DNA from: Bifidobacterium asteroides
GTDB lineage: Bacteria; Actinomycetota; Actinomycetes; Actinomycetales; Bifidobacteriaceae
Reading direction: 5' to 3'
Length of the DNA stretch: 64,000 nucleotides
Assembly (NCBI RefSeq): GCF_003202755.1
Contig: NZ_QGLK01000004.1
Location: 481,690 to 545,689 of the forward strand
In this document: in pieces, positions 19,690 to 29,632 of the stretch
Layout: the number at the start of each line of letters is the position of its first letter
How positions within the stretch are numbered: position 1 is the first letter of the stretch
The notes under the pieces: generated by a model
What the model saw: only the letters and a program-made list of their open reading frames with translations
Databases searched by the model: none
Told to the model about the DNA's origin: nothing
Made by a program: the position numbers and the translations under genes

Positions 19690-20880
19690 TCAGTCGTCCT
19701 CATCCTTATCGTGGCGACTTCTGCTATGCCAGGGAGGTCTGGCCGCATGCTGCGAGCCTTGGGCGGCAAGAATGGCGTTCTCGCGCCTGATTTCGGGAAG
19801 ACGACGGCGGTAGTAAGGATAGAGAGTGGCGAAGGTCAGCAGTATGGCAGCAAGAGCCAGGCCGATCAAGACATATCGCAGACGGAAGAACAGAATAAAT
19901 AGCGATCCGAAGGCGATCAACGCAGCCCAGCCCCAGAGAATAAGGACAGCGGAACGAACCGTGTGACCGATGCGCAGCATACGGTGGTGCAGGTGCATGC
20001 GGTCGGGGTGCATGGGTGATTGCCCGTGGCTGAGCCTTCGGATGATGGCCAGGCACATGTCCAGAACAGGCAGGAAAAGCACCAGAATGGGCAGAAGAAT
20101 GGGCATGAAGGCCGGCAGATAGATGCTGGCATGAATGGTGGCCGGATCCAACCGGCCGGTGACCACAATAGAGGCGCAAGTAATCAGGTATCCCAGCAGC
20201 ATGGATCCTGAGTCGCCCATGAAGAGCTTGGCCGGATGCCAGTTGTGCAGGAGGAACCCCACACAAATACCCACCATGGCCACGTCGATCAGCGTGGCCA
20301 GTGAGGCGTAGTCGGGCGAAATGCGGGCGATGATATAGGAGTAGATGGCGAAGGCGATACCCCCGATGGCCACGATGCCTGCAGCCAGGCCGTCCAGTCC
20401 GTCTACAAAGTTGACCGCATTGATGGAGGCCACGATCAAAAACGCCGTGATGGCCATGGACAGGCTAGGCGAGGCCGCCACCAGGGATCCCAGCGGCAGG
20501 GAGATGATCTGGATACCACCCCAGGAGACGAAGACCGAGATCAGCAGCTGGCCGGCCAGCTTGAGCATCCAGTCCAGGTCCCAGAGGTCGTCGGCTATGC
20601 CCAGCAGGCAGATGGCTACGGCCCCGGCCAGGATGACCCAGGCCTGATGGCCGGACTGGAAGAGGCCTGTGATGAAGGGGATGCGGGAGGCGAAGCACAT
20701 GGCCACGGCAAAGCCGATCAGCATGCCCAGGCCGCCCATACGAGGGGTGGGCACCTTATGTACGTCGCGAGCGCGGACCACGCCTACGGCGCCAACCCTG
20801 ATGGCGAGGTGACGAACCATGGGCATGACCAGCCAGGTGGCCCCGCCAGCGATGGCGGCAATGAACAGGTATACCCTCAC
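19690..20880 (-). CDS. wecA: Undecaprenyl-phosphate glycosyl-1-phosphate transferase (WecA/Rfe-like)
   Basis: Polytopic membrane enzyme that starts lipid-linked glycan synthesis by attaching a sugar-1-phosphate, in most relatives GlcNAc-1-P, to undecaprenyl phosphate. 396 residues with about 11 membrane spans. Family motifs are LLGIADDLWDLDW, NAVNFVDGLDGLAAG, and the cytoplasmic PDRMHLHHRMLRIGHT histidine motif that separates WecA/TagO types from MraY. The GTG start overlaps the tsaC stop (GTGA), so it is the fourth coupled gene of prfA-prmC-tsaC-wecA. The C-terminus is a basic and acidic tail. Confidence 0.92.
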   Translation of the reverse strand: MRVYLFIAAIAGGATWLVMPMVRHLAIRVGAVGVVRARDVHKVPTPRMGGLGMLIGFAVAMCFASRIPFITGLFQSGHQAWVILAGAVAICLLGIADDLWDLDWMLKLAGQLLISVFVSWGGIQIISLPLGSLVAASPSLSMAITAFLIVASINAVNFVDGLDGLAAGIVAIGGIAFAIYSYIIARISPDYASLATLIDVAMVGICVGFLLHNWHPAKLFMGDSGSMLLGYLITCASIVVTGRLDPATIHASIYLPAFMPILLPILVLFLPVLDMCLAIIRRLSHGQSPMHPDRMHLHHRMLRIGHTVRSAVLILWGWAALIAFGSLFILFFRLRYVLIGLALAAILLTFATLYPYYRRRLPEIRRENAILAAQGSQHAARPPWHSRSRHDKDEDD

Positions 20881-21545
20881 TGGCCCTCCCCTCCGCTGGA
20901 CCGGCCCGACAGAAGGGCACGGACCCGGGCCTCGCCGATTACGCCCTGCCGCAGCACATGTATTCCGTCGGGATCAGCCTTGTCGGCTTCCACCACCGTG
21001 CTGGCCACCGAACCGGGAGTCGGCCCCCCGTCCAGGTAAAGGTCGACGCTATCACCCAGCTCGGCTCTGGCCTGCCGGGCGGTCTCCACGCTGGGATTGC
21101 CCGATCGATTGGCGCTGGAAGCAGCCAAAGGTCCGGTCACCTGCAGGAGCGCCCGACAGATGGGCGAGTCAGGCACTCTGACGGCCTGGGTGGGACCCTC
21201 GGGCTCGATCCGAGGGGTGCGCAGGGGGCAGGACTTCCCCACAAGGGCGATAGGCGAAAAGGGACCCGGCAACAGGGCGTCGGCCAGGCGATCAAGAGGC
21301 GCAGGCAGGCTAAGATCCAGCCGGTCCATGGTCTCGACCCCATCCAGCAGCACCTGGATGGACTTGGTCCTGGGACGGTGCTTGGCCTGGAAGAGCCTAT
21401 CGATGGCCGCATCATTGCATGGATCACAGACGATGCCATAGACCGTGTCGGTAGGAATGACCGCCAGCCCTCCGGCGGCCACCACCTGGGCCAGCAACTG
21501 CGGCGACCGACTGTCATAGGTCATCACCCGGCTCATACCCTGCAT
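20877..21545 (-). CDS. tsaC: L-threonylcarbamoyladenylate synthase
   Basis: Makes threonylcarbamoyl-AMP for t6A37 modification of ANN-decoding tRNAs (Sua5/YrdC fold). 222 residues. Motifs are AVIPTDTVYGIVCDP, AKHRPRTKSIQVLL, LLPGPFSPI, RVPDSP and GPLAASSANRSGNPS. No separate Sua5 C-terminal domain is present, so it is the short TsaC form. The start was chosen at MQGMSRV because AAAGG lies five bases upstream; the frame is open to a TTG at 21587, which overlaps nothing useful. Sits between prmC and wecA in the operon. Confidence 0.93.
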   Translation of the reverse strand: MQGMSRVMTYDSRSPQLLAQVVAAGGLAVIPTDTVYGIVCDPCNDAAIDRLFQAKHRPRTKSIQVLLDGVETMDRLDLSLPAPLDRLADALLPGPFSPIALVGKSCPLRTPRIEPEGPTQAVRVPDSPICRALLQVTGPLAASSANRSGNPSVETARQARAELGDSVDLYLDGGPTPGSVASTVVEADKADPDGIHVLRQGVIGEARVRALLSGRSSGGEGQ

Positions 21546-21588
21546 CACAACCTTTCGGCTCGACATGTTCATGCGACCAGCTACCAAT

Positions 21589-22551
21589 CTATCCCAGGAC
21601 CAAGGCAGGCCGCCAGGCTGTCAGGTAGCGGTCTCGACCAGCCAGATCCTGATGAGTACGTGCCTGAACATACCCCCGCTCCAGTGCAGCAGCAACCATG
21701 GCCGGCCCCTGGGAGGCATCATGCTCCATGACCAGCAGACCGCCAGGAGCCAGCAAGACCATGGCCCTGTCCAGAATGCGGCAAGGCAAAAGGCACCCGT
21801 CAGGCGAACCGCCATAGAGGGCCAGGTCCGGATCCCAGTCGCGTACCTCGGGTTGGTCAGGAATTGCATCCAGGGGGACGTAGGGAGGGTTGCTGATGAC
21901 CAAATCCACCTGGGCATCCAAATCAGAGAGTGTGGCGGGATCCGTGGCATCGGCCTGCAGCAGCTGATAATCCGACCCAGCCTCACCGATGGCAGCCTCC
22001 TGAGCGGCGGCATTCAAGGCGCCCCACCGATACGCCTGCTCGTCTACCTCCACGGCCCTGACCCGCGCTCCTGGAACCTCGGTGGCCAAGGACAGGCCGA
22101 TGGCCCCGCTGCCTGAGCACAGGTCCACAGCCAGTGGATGATTCACTCCGGTCAAGGCGTCCACTCCCGCCTGGACCACCGTTTCGGTCTCAGGACGTGG
22201 GATAAAGACCCCCGGCCCCAGGCGGAGATCCAAATAACGAAAGTAGGCGTGGCCAAGAATGTACTGCAGGGGTTCGCGTCCGGTTCGCCTCTGCAGATAG
22301 GACCGATAACGTTCCAGGGCCGCCGACTGAAAACCACCAGCCTGTCTGCGACCACCTTCATTCGTCAACAGTTCCGCAACTGTCCGGTCCAAGAGCAGAG
22401 CCTGATCCAGCTGATGCAGATCGCACTCAAGGGCATCGGCCAGCAGCAGCCTGGCATCATTGAGCGGCGTAGACACACCGGCCTGTGCCAACAGGCGATG
22501 GCCGCTTTCAACCAGTCCAGCCAGACTGGTCCCATACTCCTGCTGATTCAC
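21589..22551 (-). CDS. prmC: Peptide chain release factor N5-glutamine methyltransferase
   Basis: SAM-dependent enzyme that methylates the Gln of the GGQ motif in RF1 and RF2, both of which are also encoded in this window. 320 residues. The SAM site is AVDLCSGSGAIGLSLA, and the glutamine-binding NPPY motif appears as VISNPPYVPLDAIP. The GTG start overlaps the prfA stop codon by two bases (GTGA), so synthesis of enzyme and substrate is coupled. Confidence 0.96.
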   Translation of the reverse strand: MNQQEYGTSLAGLVESGHRLLAQAGVSTPLNDARLLLADALECDLHQLDQALLLDRTVAELLTNEGGRRQAGGFQSAALERYRSYLQRRTGREPLQYILGHAYFRYLDLRLGPGVFIPRPETETVVQAGVDALTGVNHPLAVDLCSGSGAIGLSLATEVPGARVRAVEVDEQAYRWGALNAAAQEAAIGEAGSDYQLLQADATDPATLSDLDAQVDLVISNPPYVPLDAIPDQPEVRDWDPDLALYGGSPDGCLLPCRILDRAMVLLAPGGLLVMEHDASQGPAMVAAALERGYVQARTHQDLAGRDRYLTAWRPALVLG

Positions 22552-23636
22552 CCCTGTGAAGCCATTCTGCGGGCCTCGTCTGCCTGAATATCGGAGTCGA
22601 TGACGGCCTGCAGGTCGCCATCCAGCACCTGCTCCAGGTTGTAGGCCTTGTAGCCGGTGCGATGATCCACAATCCGGCTCTCGGGGAAGTTGTAGGTCCT
22701 GATACGCTCGGATCGATCCAGAGAACGGACCTGGGAATGGCGCATGTCGGCAGCCTGGGCAGCCTCCTCCTCGTGTTTCATGGCCAGTAGGCGGGACTTG
22801 AGCACCCGCAGGGCAGCCTGACGATTCTGTATCTGGGATTTCTCATCCTGCATGGAGACCACGATGCCGGTAGGAATGTGGGTCATGCGCACAGCCGAGT
22901 AGGTGGTGTTGACTGACTGTCCTCCCGGGCCGGAGCTCATGAAGATATCAACCTTTAGATCTTTGGGGTCGATCTCGATCTCGTCGTCATCCTCATCGGC
23001 CTCGGGAAAGACGATGACTCCAGCGGCTGAAGTCTGAATGCGGCCCTGGGACTCGGTGACGGGAATACGCTGGACCCGATGGACACCGCCCTCGTACTTG
23101 AGTGAAGCCCAGACGCCGTCGGCAGGGGCCACCTGACCGCGAGCGCGAATGGCCAACTGGGCATCCTTCACCCCGCCCAGCTGAGTACGATTCTCACTCA
23201 TGATCTCGGTGGTCCAACCACGTTTTTCGGCATAACGCACATACATACGCATCAGATCGCCAGCGAAGAGGGCCGCCTCCTCGCCGCCGCTGCCGGCCTT
23301 GATCTCCATGATCGTGTCGCGGCCATCATCGGGGTCGCGCGGGATAAGAGCGGTACGCAGGGTCTGCTCCAGGTCCGGTATTCGGTCAGCCACGGCCTTG
23401 GCCTCTTGCGCGAAGTCAGGATCCTCCCGTGCCATCTGTTCGGCCGCCTGGCTGTCCTCCAAGGCGCTTTGATAGGCCTTATAAGCTTCAACGATGGGAG
23501 CGAGCTCAGCATGTCTGCGGCCCAACTTGCGAATCTGTGCCGGATCTGAAGCCGTTTCGGGCTGACTCATCTGCTTTTCCAGGCGACCGTACTCCTCGAC
23601 GGCAGCCACCGCCGCCGGAAACTGCTCCTCGCTCAT
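22548..23636 (-). CDS. prfA: Peptide chain release factor 1
   Basis: Recognises UAG and UAA. 362 residues. The GGQ catalytic loop is SSGPGGQSVNTTYSAVRM at about residue 238. The upstream AGSGGEEAALFAGDLMRMY region distinguishes RF1 from the RF2 at the left edge of the window. First gene of the overlapping prfA-prmC-tsaC-wecA operon. It lies downstream of rpmE but is separated from it by a strong terminator. Confidence 0.97.
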   Translation of the reverse strand: MSEEQFPAAVAAVEEYGRLEKQMSQPETASDPAQIRKLGRRHAELAPIVEAYKAYQSALEDSQAAEQMAREDPDFAQEAKAVADRIPDLEQTLRTALIPRDPDDGRDTIMEIKAGSGGEEAALFAGDLMRMYVRYAEKRGWTTEIMSENRTQLGGVKDAQLAIRARGQVAPADGVWASLKYEGGVHRVQRIPVTESQGRIQTSAAGVIVFPEADEDDDEIEIDPKDLKVDIFMSSGPGGQSVNTTYSAVRMTHIPTGIVVSMQDEKSQIQNRQAALRVLKSRLLAMKHEEEAAQAADMRHSQVRSLDRSERIRTYNFPESRIVDHRTGYKAYNLEQVLDGDLQAVIDSDIQADEARRMASQG

Positions 23637-23675
23637 CTACACCCTTCCCGTCCGCTCATCCGCATGGTTCAAGTC

Positions 23676-23732
23676 ATAAAAAACGCCAGTCCCCACCGGG
23701 CATAGCAGAGCGACCCGGAAGGGACTGGCGTT
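23676..23732 (-). terminator. Rho-independent terminator of rpmE
   Basis: A 12-bp stem (AACGCCAGTCCC at 23682-23693 with 23721-23732) has a nested CCGGG/CCCGG pairing. It is followed on the minus strand by TTTTTTATGA. This is the best-formed terminator in the window. Confidence 0.85.
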
Positions 23733-23739
23733 GGAAGTG

Positions 23740-23952
23740 CTACTTGGTCCTCTTGCCGTAACGGGCTTCGAACCGAGCCACGCGACCACCGGTGTCCAGA
23801 ATCTTCTGCTTGCCGGTGTAGAAGGGGTGGCAGTGCGAGCAGACATCAACCGTCATATGATCGCCGGGAGCGGTCGAACGGGTGATGAAGGTATTGCCGC
23901 ACGAGCACGTGACCTCAACGGGATGATAATCGGGATGAATTCCCTGCTTCAT
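23740..23952 (-). CDS. rpmE: 50S ribosomal protein L31
   Basis: 70 residues, beginning [20 protein letters not shown]. The CxC and [13 protein letters not shown] cysteines make this the zinc-binding (C+) form of L31. The ATG is six bases after TAGGAG. The frame could extend upstream to 24066, but that segment is not L31-like. Confidence 0.97.
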   Translation of the reverse strand: MKQGIHPDYHPVEVTCSCGNTFITRSTAPGDHMTVDVCSHCHPFYTGKQKILDTGGRVARFEARYGKRTK

Positions 23953-24108
23953 GGTTACTCCTAGATCCAAGGGCCCCGGGTCGACCGCCCCTGTGGCGGA
24001 CGTGAACCGGCAACCGCGTAATAGTCTAGCGCAACCCGGAGAGAATACGGCACCCTTGCGCCACACGCCGAATCAATCAACCAAGGTGGCTGGTCGAGCG
24101 TCCTTTAG

Positions 24109-24933
<825 letters not shown>

Positions 24934-24961
24934 GTCTGTAGCAAGGATTCGCCCACATATG

Positions 24962-25004
24962 ATGGACCCTCGCCGATCGGTTCCGCCCGACAGCGAGGGT
25001 CCAT
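24962..25004. terminator. Bidirectional terminator between budC and patB-like gene
   Basis: Perfect 12-bp stem (ATGGACCCTCGC at 24962-24973 with 24993-25004) and 19-base loop between two convergent stop codons. Confidence 0.65.
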
Positions 25005-25021
25005 GATAATTCAGAAATCAT

Positions 25022-26233
25022 TCAGGCGTTGAAGACGTACTTGTCCAGACGGTCCATGGCCTCCCGGACACGGCTCAAAGGCAGGGCCAGGTTCATGCGG
25101 ATGGCGCAGGGAGCCTTGAACTGCCGCCCATCCTGAACGGCTACACCCACATCCCAGGCACGCTTGAGCAGCTGGTCCAGGCTCAGATCATGGTCCTTGC
25201 ACCATTGCGTGCAATCAAGGAAGAGCATGTAGGTGCCCTGGGGCTTGGAAAGCTCGACTCCCTCGAAATGCTGCCGGATGTAATCGTAGGCGTAGTCCAC
25301 ATTTCCGGTCAGAACCTGCCGGAGTTCGTCCACCCACTCCTGGCCCTGGGGCTTGTAGGCTCCGATCAGGGCATGCATGGACAGCACGTTCATGTCGTTG
25401 TAGTGGGCCTTGGACCCCTTGGCCACAATCCTGTCGCGCAGATACTTGTTATAGATGATGTGGTAGGAGCCTACCAGACCGGCCAGGTTGAAGGTCTTGC
25501 TGGGCGCATAGAAGGCAGCCGTCCTGTTACGGGCATCCTCGCTGACCGACTGGGTAGGAATATGCTTGTTGCCTGCCAGGATCAGGTCTGACCATATCTC
25601 GTCGGAGATGACCACGCAGTCGTTCTCCTTATATACTTCCATGGCCTTTTCGATCTCCCACTTCTCCCAGACACGGCCGCAGGGATTGTGCGGGCTGCAG
25701 AAGACCGCCACATGGATGTTGTTCTCCTTGAGCTTGCGGTCCATGTCCTCGAAGTCCATCCGCCAGACGCCCTGCTCGTCCTTCCTCAAAGGGCTGTGCA
25801 CGATGTGGTAACCGTTGTTCTCGATGCACATCGTGAAGCCGACATATGTCGGACTGTGAAGCAGCACAGCATCGCCAGGAGCCGCAAAGGCGGTCAAGGT
25901 GGAAACCACTCCGCCCAAGACCCCATTCTCATAGCCGATGGCCTCGGCCGTCAGGCCCTCCACGCCGTTACGGGTCCGCTGCCAGTTGATAATTGAATTG
26001 TAGTAGTCATCACTCGGATCGAAGTAGCCGAAAGCCGGATGCTTGGCACGCTCAATGATGGCCTCGGGAATGGTTGGCACAGTTGGGAAATTCATGTCGG
26101 CCACCCACATGGGAATGACATCGAACCCCTCCTTGGGCGGTTCGGGAGCGAAACCAGGCTGGGCGCCCAAACCGTCAACCGCAATAGCATCCTTGCCATG
26201 CCTATCCATGATGCTGGTGAAATCGTAGGTCAT
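25022..26233 (-). CDS. patB: MalY/PatB-type PLP-dependent cystathionine beta-lyase / aminotransferase
   Basis: 403 residues, fold-type I PLP enzyme. FDVIPMWVADMNFP at the N-terminus is the MalY/PatB signature. CSPHNPCGRVWEKWE, VISDEIWSDL (PLP-ring Asp) and the Schiff-base lysine block YAPSKTFNLAGL follow, with the C-terminal APCAIRMNLALP Arg. The family cleaves cystathionine, cystine or similar S-linked amino acids. It lies 71 bases downstream of an amino-acid permease gene and probably forms an operon with it, so a sulfur or D-amino-acid catabolic role is an inference from context. Confidence 0.9.
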   Translation of the reverse strand: MTYDFTSIMDRHGKDAIAVDGLGAQPGFAPEPPKEGFDVIPMWVADMNFPTVPTIPEAIIERAKHPAFGYFDPSDDYYNSIINWQRTRNGVEGLTAEAIGYENGVLGGVVSTLTAFAAPGDAVLLHSPTYVGFTMCIENNGYHIVHSPLRKDEQGVWRMDFEDMDRKLKENNIHVAVFCSPHNPCGRVWEKWEIEKAMEVYKENDCVVISDEIWSDLILAGNKHIPTQSVSEDARNRTAAFYAPSKTFNLAGLVGSYHIIYNKYLRDRIVAKGSKAHYNDMNVLSMHALIGAYKPQGQEWVDELRQVLTGNVDYAYDYIRQHFEGVELSKPQGTYMLFLDCTQWCKDHDLSLDQLLKRAWDVGVAVQDGRQFKAPCAIRMNLALPLSRVREAMDRLDKYVFNA

Positions 26234-26304
26234 TGTGTTCCTTCCATGTTTTGGCCGGACGAACCGACCGTCTTTTTCAGTTAGCCAGATCCTCGGCGAT
26301 ACGA

Positions 26305-27808
26305 TCAGGAATCCGCCATGGCCTCATGACCCTCGCCTGAAAGTGTAGCGTCCAAATCCGCTTCTCCGTTAGTGGGCGCCGGATTGACCAAGTCTTCATC
26401 CGAAGTTGTCTCAGTCTGCTTGTTGCTGCTTCTGCGTTGAAGAACGAACAGAACTGCAAGAAGGATCATCCAGGGTATGGTCACCAGGTAGCTGATTCTG
26501 TATTCCGGCATTATTGCCATCATTATCATGACCAGCCCCATGAACGCGAGCGCATAAAAATTGCTGAAGGGGTACAGAGGCAGCTTGAAGGTCAGCTCGT
26601 CCTCTTTGCCCTCACGACGCTTTATGGAACGGAAGTGATACTCGCTGACAAGCTCGGCCACCCAGCTGAAAACCAGCATGAAAACCGTGATCGATGAGAA
26701 AAGTGAATGCCCGCTCAGGAAGAACAGCCATCAGCGCTATGCCTACCAGCTGCATAAGCACTACAGTCAGCACGCTGACGTATGGAATCTTCTTCTTTGA
26801 CACCTTGGAGAGTATAGAGGGAGCGCTGCCTTGGAGCGAAAGGTTGTAAAGCTGACGGCTGTACATGAAGATGCCGCTGCTAACGGCACTCAGGGACGCG
26901 GTGATGACGACAAAGTTGATGATGGAGGCCGCAGCCGGGATACCCAATGACGCGAAGACACGGACAAAGGGAGAACCCACACCCTTCATCCTATCCCAGG
27001 GCCACATGCACAGGATCACAAAAGTGGATCCCAGGTAAAAGAGGATAATGCTCCAAAACACCCCGTTGACGGCGCGAGGCATGGTTTTCTTGACATCTTT
27101 TGCTTCACCTGCCGTATAGGCGACCGACTCCGAGCCTCCAAAGGCAAAAGCCACCATGACCACAGAAAACAGCAGCCCCGACAGGCCATTCGGCATGAAT
27201 CCATCGACTGTCAGGTTTTTGAGCATGACTGGATGCCCGCCGTTGCCGATGCCGGTGAAGATGATGATCAGGCCACCGATGACCATAACGACAATGGTGA
27301 CTACTTTCACGGCCGAAAGCCAAAACTGCGACTCGCCATAGAAGCTGACGGATATCAGGTTGATGACGCCCATCAGCACCATGCCGATCAAGCCGCTGGC
27401 CCATATGGGAAAGGAGGGAAACCAAAACTGGACATATTTACCCAATGCTGTAAATTCCGCTCCTGAACCAGCCACGCAACCAAGCAGACTGGTCCAACCT
27501 ATTGCATACCCTACAAAAGGATGAATATATCTGCTGGCATACGATACGGTTGCTCCTGATACCGGTTCAGCAGTGGCCATTTCGCCCACTGCCCGGCAGA
27601 CTACAAATATAGCAGCGCCTGCCAGTGCGTATGCCAGCAAAACGGATGGACCTGCATAAGATATTGCCCCGGAGGACCCGTAGAACAGGCCGACTCCGAT
27701 TGCACCGCCAATCGCCATCATTCCCATCTGCCGAGTGTTGAGGCTACGTTTCAAATCTTCATCTTCATATTTCTCGGCCGAACTGGATTGTGAATCAGAT
27801 CTACTCAT
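26305..27808 (-). pseudogene. APC-family amino-acid permease, split by a frameshift
   Basis: An amino-acid permease of about 500 residues with about 12 spans. MGMMAIGGAIGVGLFYGSSG is the first APC motif, and FAFGGSESVAYTAGEAKD the conserved loop between spans 5 and 6. The frame holding residues 1-370 runs out of homology after PERAFTFL; the continuation (SSITVFMLVFSWVAELVSEY, two more spans and a hydrophilic tail) is in the next frame. The break lies in a TTTT run near 26703. One fewer T would restore a single frame. ATG 27808 is eight bases after GGAGG. It is either a natural pseudogene or phase variant, or a sequencing error. Confidence 0.85.
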
Positions 27809-27858
27809 GTGCTGCACCTCCTCCTTGAGTTGTTTATATTATTTTATCATATCAATAA

Positions 27859-27879
27859 TATTTTGTTTCCAACAAAATA
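27859..27879. promoter_or_regulatory. Candidate operator in the permease / PAS-regulator divergent promoter
   Basis: A perfect dyad with 9-bp arms (TATTTTGTT, 3-base spacer, AACAAAATA) lies midway between two divergent genes. It overlaps a possible -35 (TTGGAA) for the leftward permease gene. The likely ligand protein is the adjacent DauR-like regulator (inference). Confidence 0.5.
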
Positions 27880-27967
27880 GCTTTTTTGTATTGTGATAGA
27901 ATTTCCTCTATATGTCAGCATTGTTTCCTGTTGCAAATACAGACCGTCAGGGGGAAAGGAATGCAAT

Positions 27968-28789
27968 ATGAACGGAACAGAGAACATCTCAACATCCCTA
28001 CGACCCTTTATTCCCTTGGTAGACTTCCTAGGCGAGCTATTGGGACATGACACCGAGGTCGTTCTGCAGGACGTAAAGGACTTCTCACACTCAGTCGTTG
28101 CAATAGCCAACGGCCATGTCAGCGGACGCAAAGTAGGCAGTCCCGCTACCGACCTTGTTCTGAGAATCTGGCAGAACCGCGAATACGAGCATCGAAACTA
28201 CCTGGTCCGTTATGCTGGCTACACGCATGAAGGCCGCCCTATTGTCTCCTCCACCTTTTTCCTGCGTAATACAGAAGATCAGGTCATCGGTTTTCTCTGC
28301 ATCAACTTTGACAATTCCATCTTTAAAGAAACCAGTAAAGCTCTGCGAACAGCTAGCGACTATCTGGATTCCATCAGTTCCAGCGGATCCCCATTCCCTA
28401 CACATCGCATCATGAGAGATCAATCGGATCCTGACACACAAACTGTGGATACGCCCGATGAGCATGGCAATGCAATAATTCAGAATGATGCATCTGTTCA
28501 GCAGGCGGTCACCGATGGGACGCATGAAACCCTATCCGTGAACGCAGAGGATCTGACAAATCAGCACATCCAATCATTTGTAGCGGAACACAGGGTTCAG
28601 CCCGAGCGGATGAACAAATCAGAACGACTGAAGCTCATCACCGACCTTGACGATTCGGGTATCTTCCTGATCAAGGGTGCAATAGATACCGTGGCTGGTG
28701 CACTGGGCATTTCAGCACCAACGGTGTATAGATACTTGCACTTGATCAGAAAGGAAAAGAGAGAAAACAAGGAGCAGCCTGTCGAGTAA
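27968..28789 (+). CDS. DauR/YheO-family PAS-domain transcriptional regulator
   Basis: 273 residues. The N-terminal about 120 residues form a YheO-like PAS domain (LRPFIPLVDFLGELLGHDTEVVLQDV, then GFLCINFD). The C-terminal about 60 form a helix-turn-helix (LITDLDDSGIFLIKGAIDTV, then LGISAPTVYRYLHLI). DauR in Pseudomonas controls D-arginine catabolism, and relatives often sit beside amino-acid permeases and PLP enzymes, as here. A hydrophilic Asp/Thr-rich linker of about 60 residues separates the domains. The start is seven bases after AAAGGA. Base composition is lower in GC than most of the window. It probably regulates the divergent permease-patB operon. Confidence 0.88.
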   Translation: MNGTENISTSLRPFIPLVDFLGELLGHDTEVVLQDVKDFSHSVVAIANGHVSGRKVGSPATDLVLRIWQNREYEHRNYLVRYAGYTHEGRPIVSSTFFLRNTEDQVIGFLCINFDNSIFKETSKALRTASDYLDSISSSGSPFPTHRIMRDQSDPDTQTVDTPDEHGNAIIQNDASVQQAVTDGTHETLSVNAEDLTNQHIQSFVAEHRVQPERMNKSERLKLITDLDDSGIFLIKGAIDTVAGALGISAPTVYRYLHLIRKEKRENKEQPVE

Positions 28790-29111
28790 CATCAATAAGA
28801 GATCTGAGGCCAACGGTTGATCATTTATGGACCAATAACACTCTTCTGTTGAAATATTCGCAACTGAAGATGTACCCAGCCGAGGATCATCGTCTAGGTG
28901 TCAGTCATATTCATGCCAATAAGTGGCTATGCCTGGATTTTGAAGTCCAAGAATGAACATACCTTAGGTTTCTGAGGGTCCAATATATTCAAGGGCGCCC
29001 CTAGAAAATAGACCCGACGAAACAATGCGAGCTACCCTATTGATTCAAGCAAGCAGGTAGCTTGTTTAGTAGGCACGTACCGCTTATCCCCTTCAGCCAG
29101 GAGGAGCGGAG

Positions 29112-29312
29112 ATGCGCAAACCGCTCTGCCCGAGGCCAGCAATCTTTTCATCAAATCCATCTGACCGGAAGCACGGAGACGGCACCCTTCTCAGCTTTGA
29201 CACACCCCCTCCAGGGTGTATGATTAAGAACAGATATACGGGGGACGTATACACGATGGACCTACAGGGACTGAGCTATCTTCAGTTCCAGAGGAGATGT
29301 ACATGCGTATAG
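29112..29312 (+). CDS. Possible small protein, 66 aa, hypothetical
   Basis: ATG is seven bases after a strong GGAGG. The predicted product has four Cys, an N-terminus MRKPLCPRPAIFSSNPSDRK and a C-terminus FQRRCTCV. Its last bases overlap the start of the next small frame. No family recognised, no membrane span. Support is the ribosome-binding site and the coupled layout only. Confidence 0.3.
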   Translation: MRKPLCPRPAIFSSNPSDRKHGDGTLLSFDTPPPGCMIKNRYTGDVYTMDLQGLSYLQFQRRCTCV

Positions 29313-29386
29313 TTTCCCGGCATATGCTGACGGCTTCGACTCGAGCCCGTCCCGTATTCTTTTCCCTGATAAATTCTCATACTTAG
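29303..29386 (+). CDS. Possible small peptide, 27 aa, hypothetical
   Basis: The ATG is six bases after GAGGAG and overlaps the end of the preceding small frame by ten bases. The product begins MRIVSRHMLTASTRARPVFF: basic with a short hydrophobic patch. It could equally be chance. Confidence 0.25.
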   Translation: MRIVSRHMLTASTRARPVFFSLINSHT

Positions 29387-29506
29387 CGGTTCTACGGAAA
29401 CGCTTCCGGATTATTGTGGCATGCGCAGATTTTATGGCTGTCTACGTATGCACGCTTGGGGCACCCAGAAGTGGATATACACCGAGGGTGCTCTATGATC
29501 CGATAT

Positions 29507-29632
29507 AAAAAACGCGCCTAGCTCTTTTCCCCCGGCTTACATGTGAAGCCATACATATTTGCATCGGTGAATCATGGATGCTAGAGCTAGGCGACGAGAG
29601 GACGGCCCCGACAATAGCCGGGGCTAGTCCTT
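29507..29632 (-). ncRNA. Candidate structured small RNA ending in a U-run
   Basis: Read on the minus strand, a GC-rich hairpin (GGAC plus GCCCCG stem, 29600-29610 with 29619-29630) comes first. A closed three-way junction follows: an 11-bp outer stem CGCCTAGCTCT/AGAGCTAGGCG (29583-29593 with 29515-29525) encloses GCATC/GATGC and GGCTT/AAGCC hairpins. It ends in TTTTTT (29507-29512), as an intrinsic terminator would. No gene uses it as a leader: none lies downstream on the minus strand for over 1.5 kb. The promoter was not identified. It does not match tmRNA, SRP RNA, RNase P RNA or 6S RNA as I know them. Confidence 0.4.
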
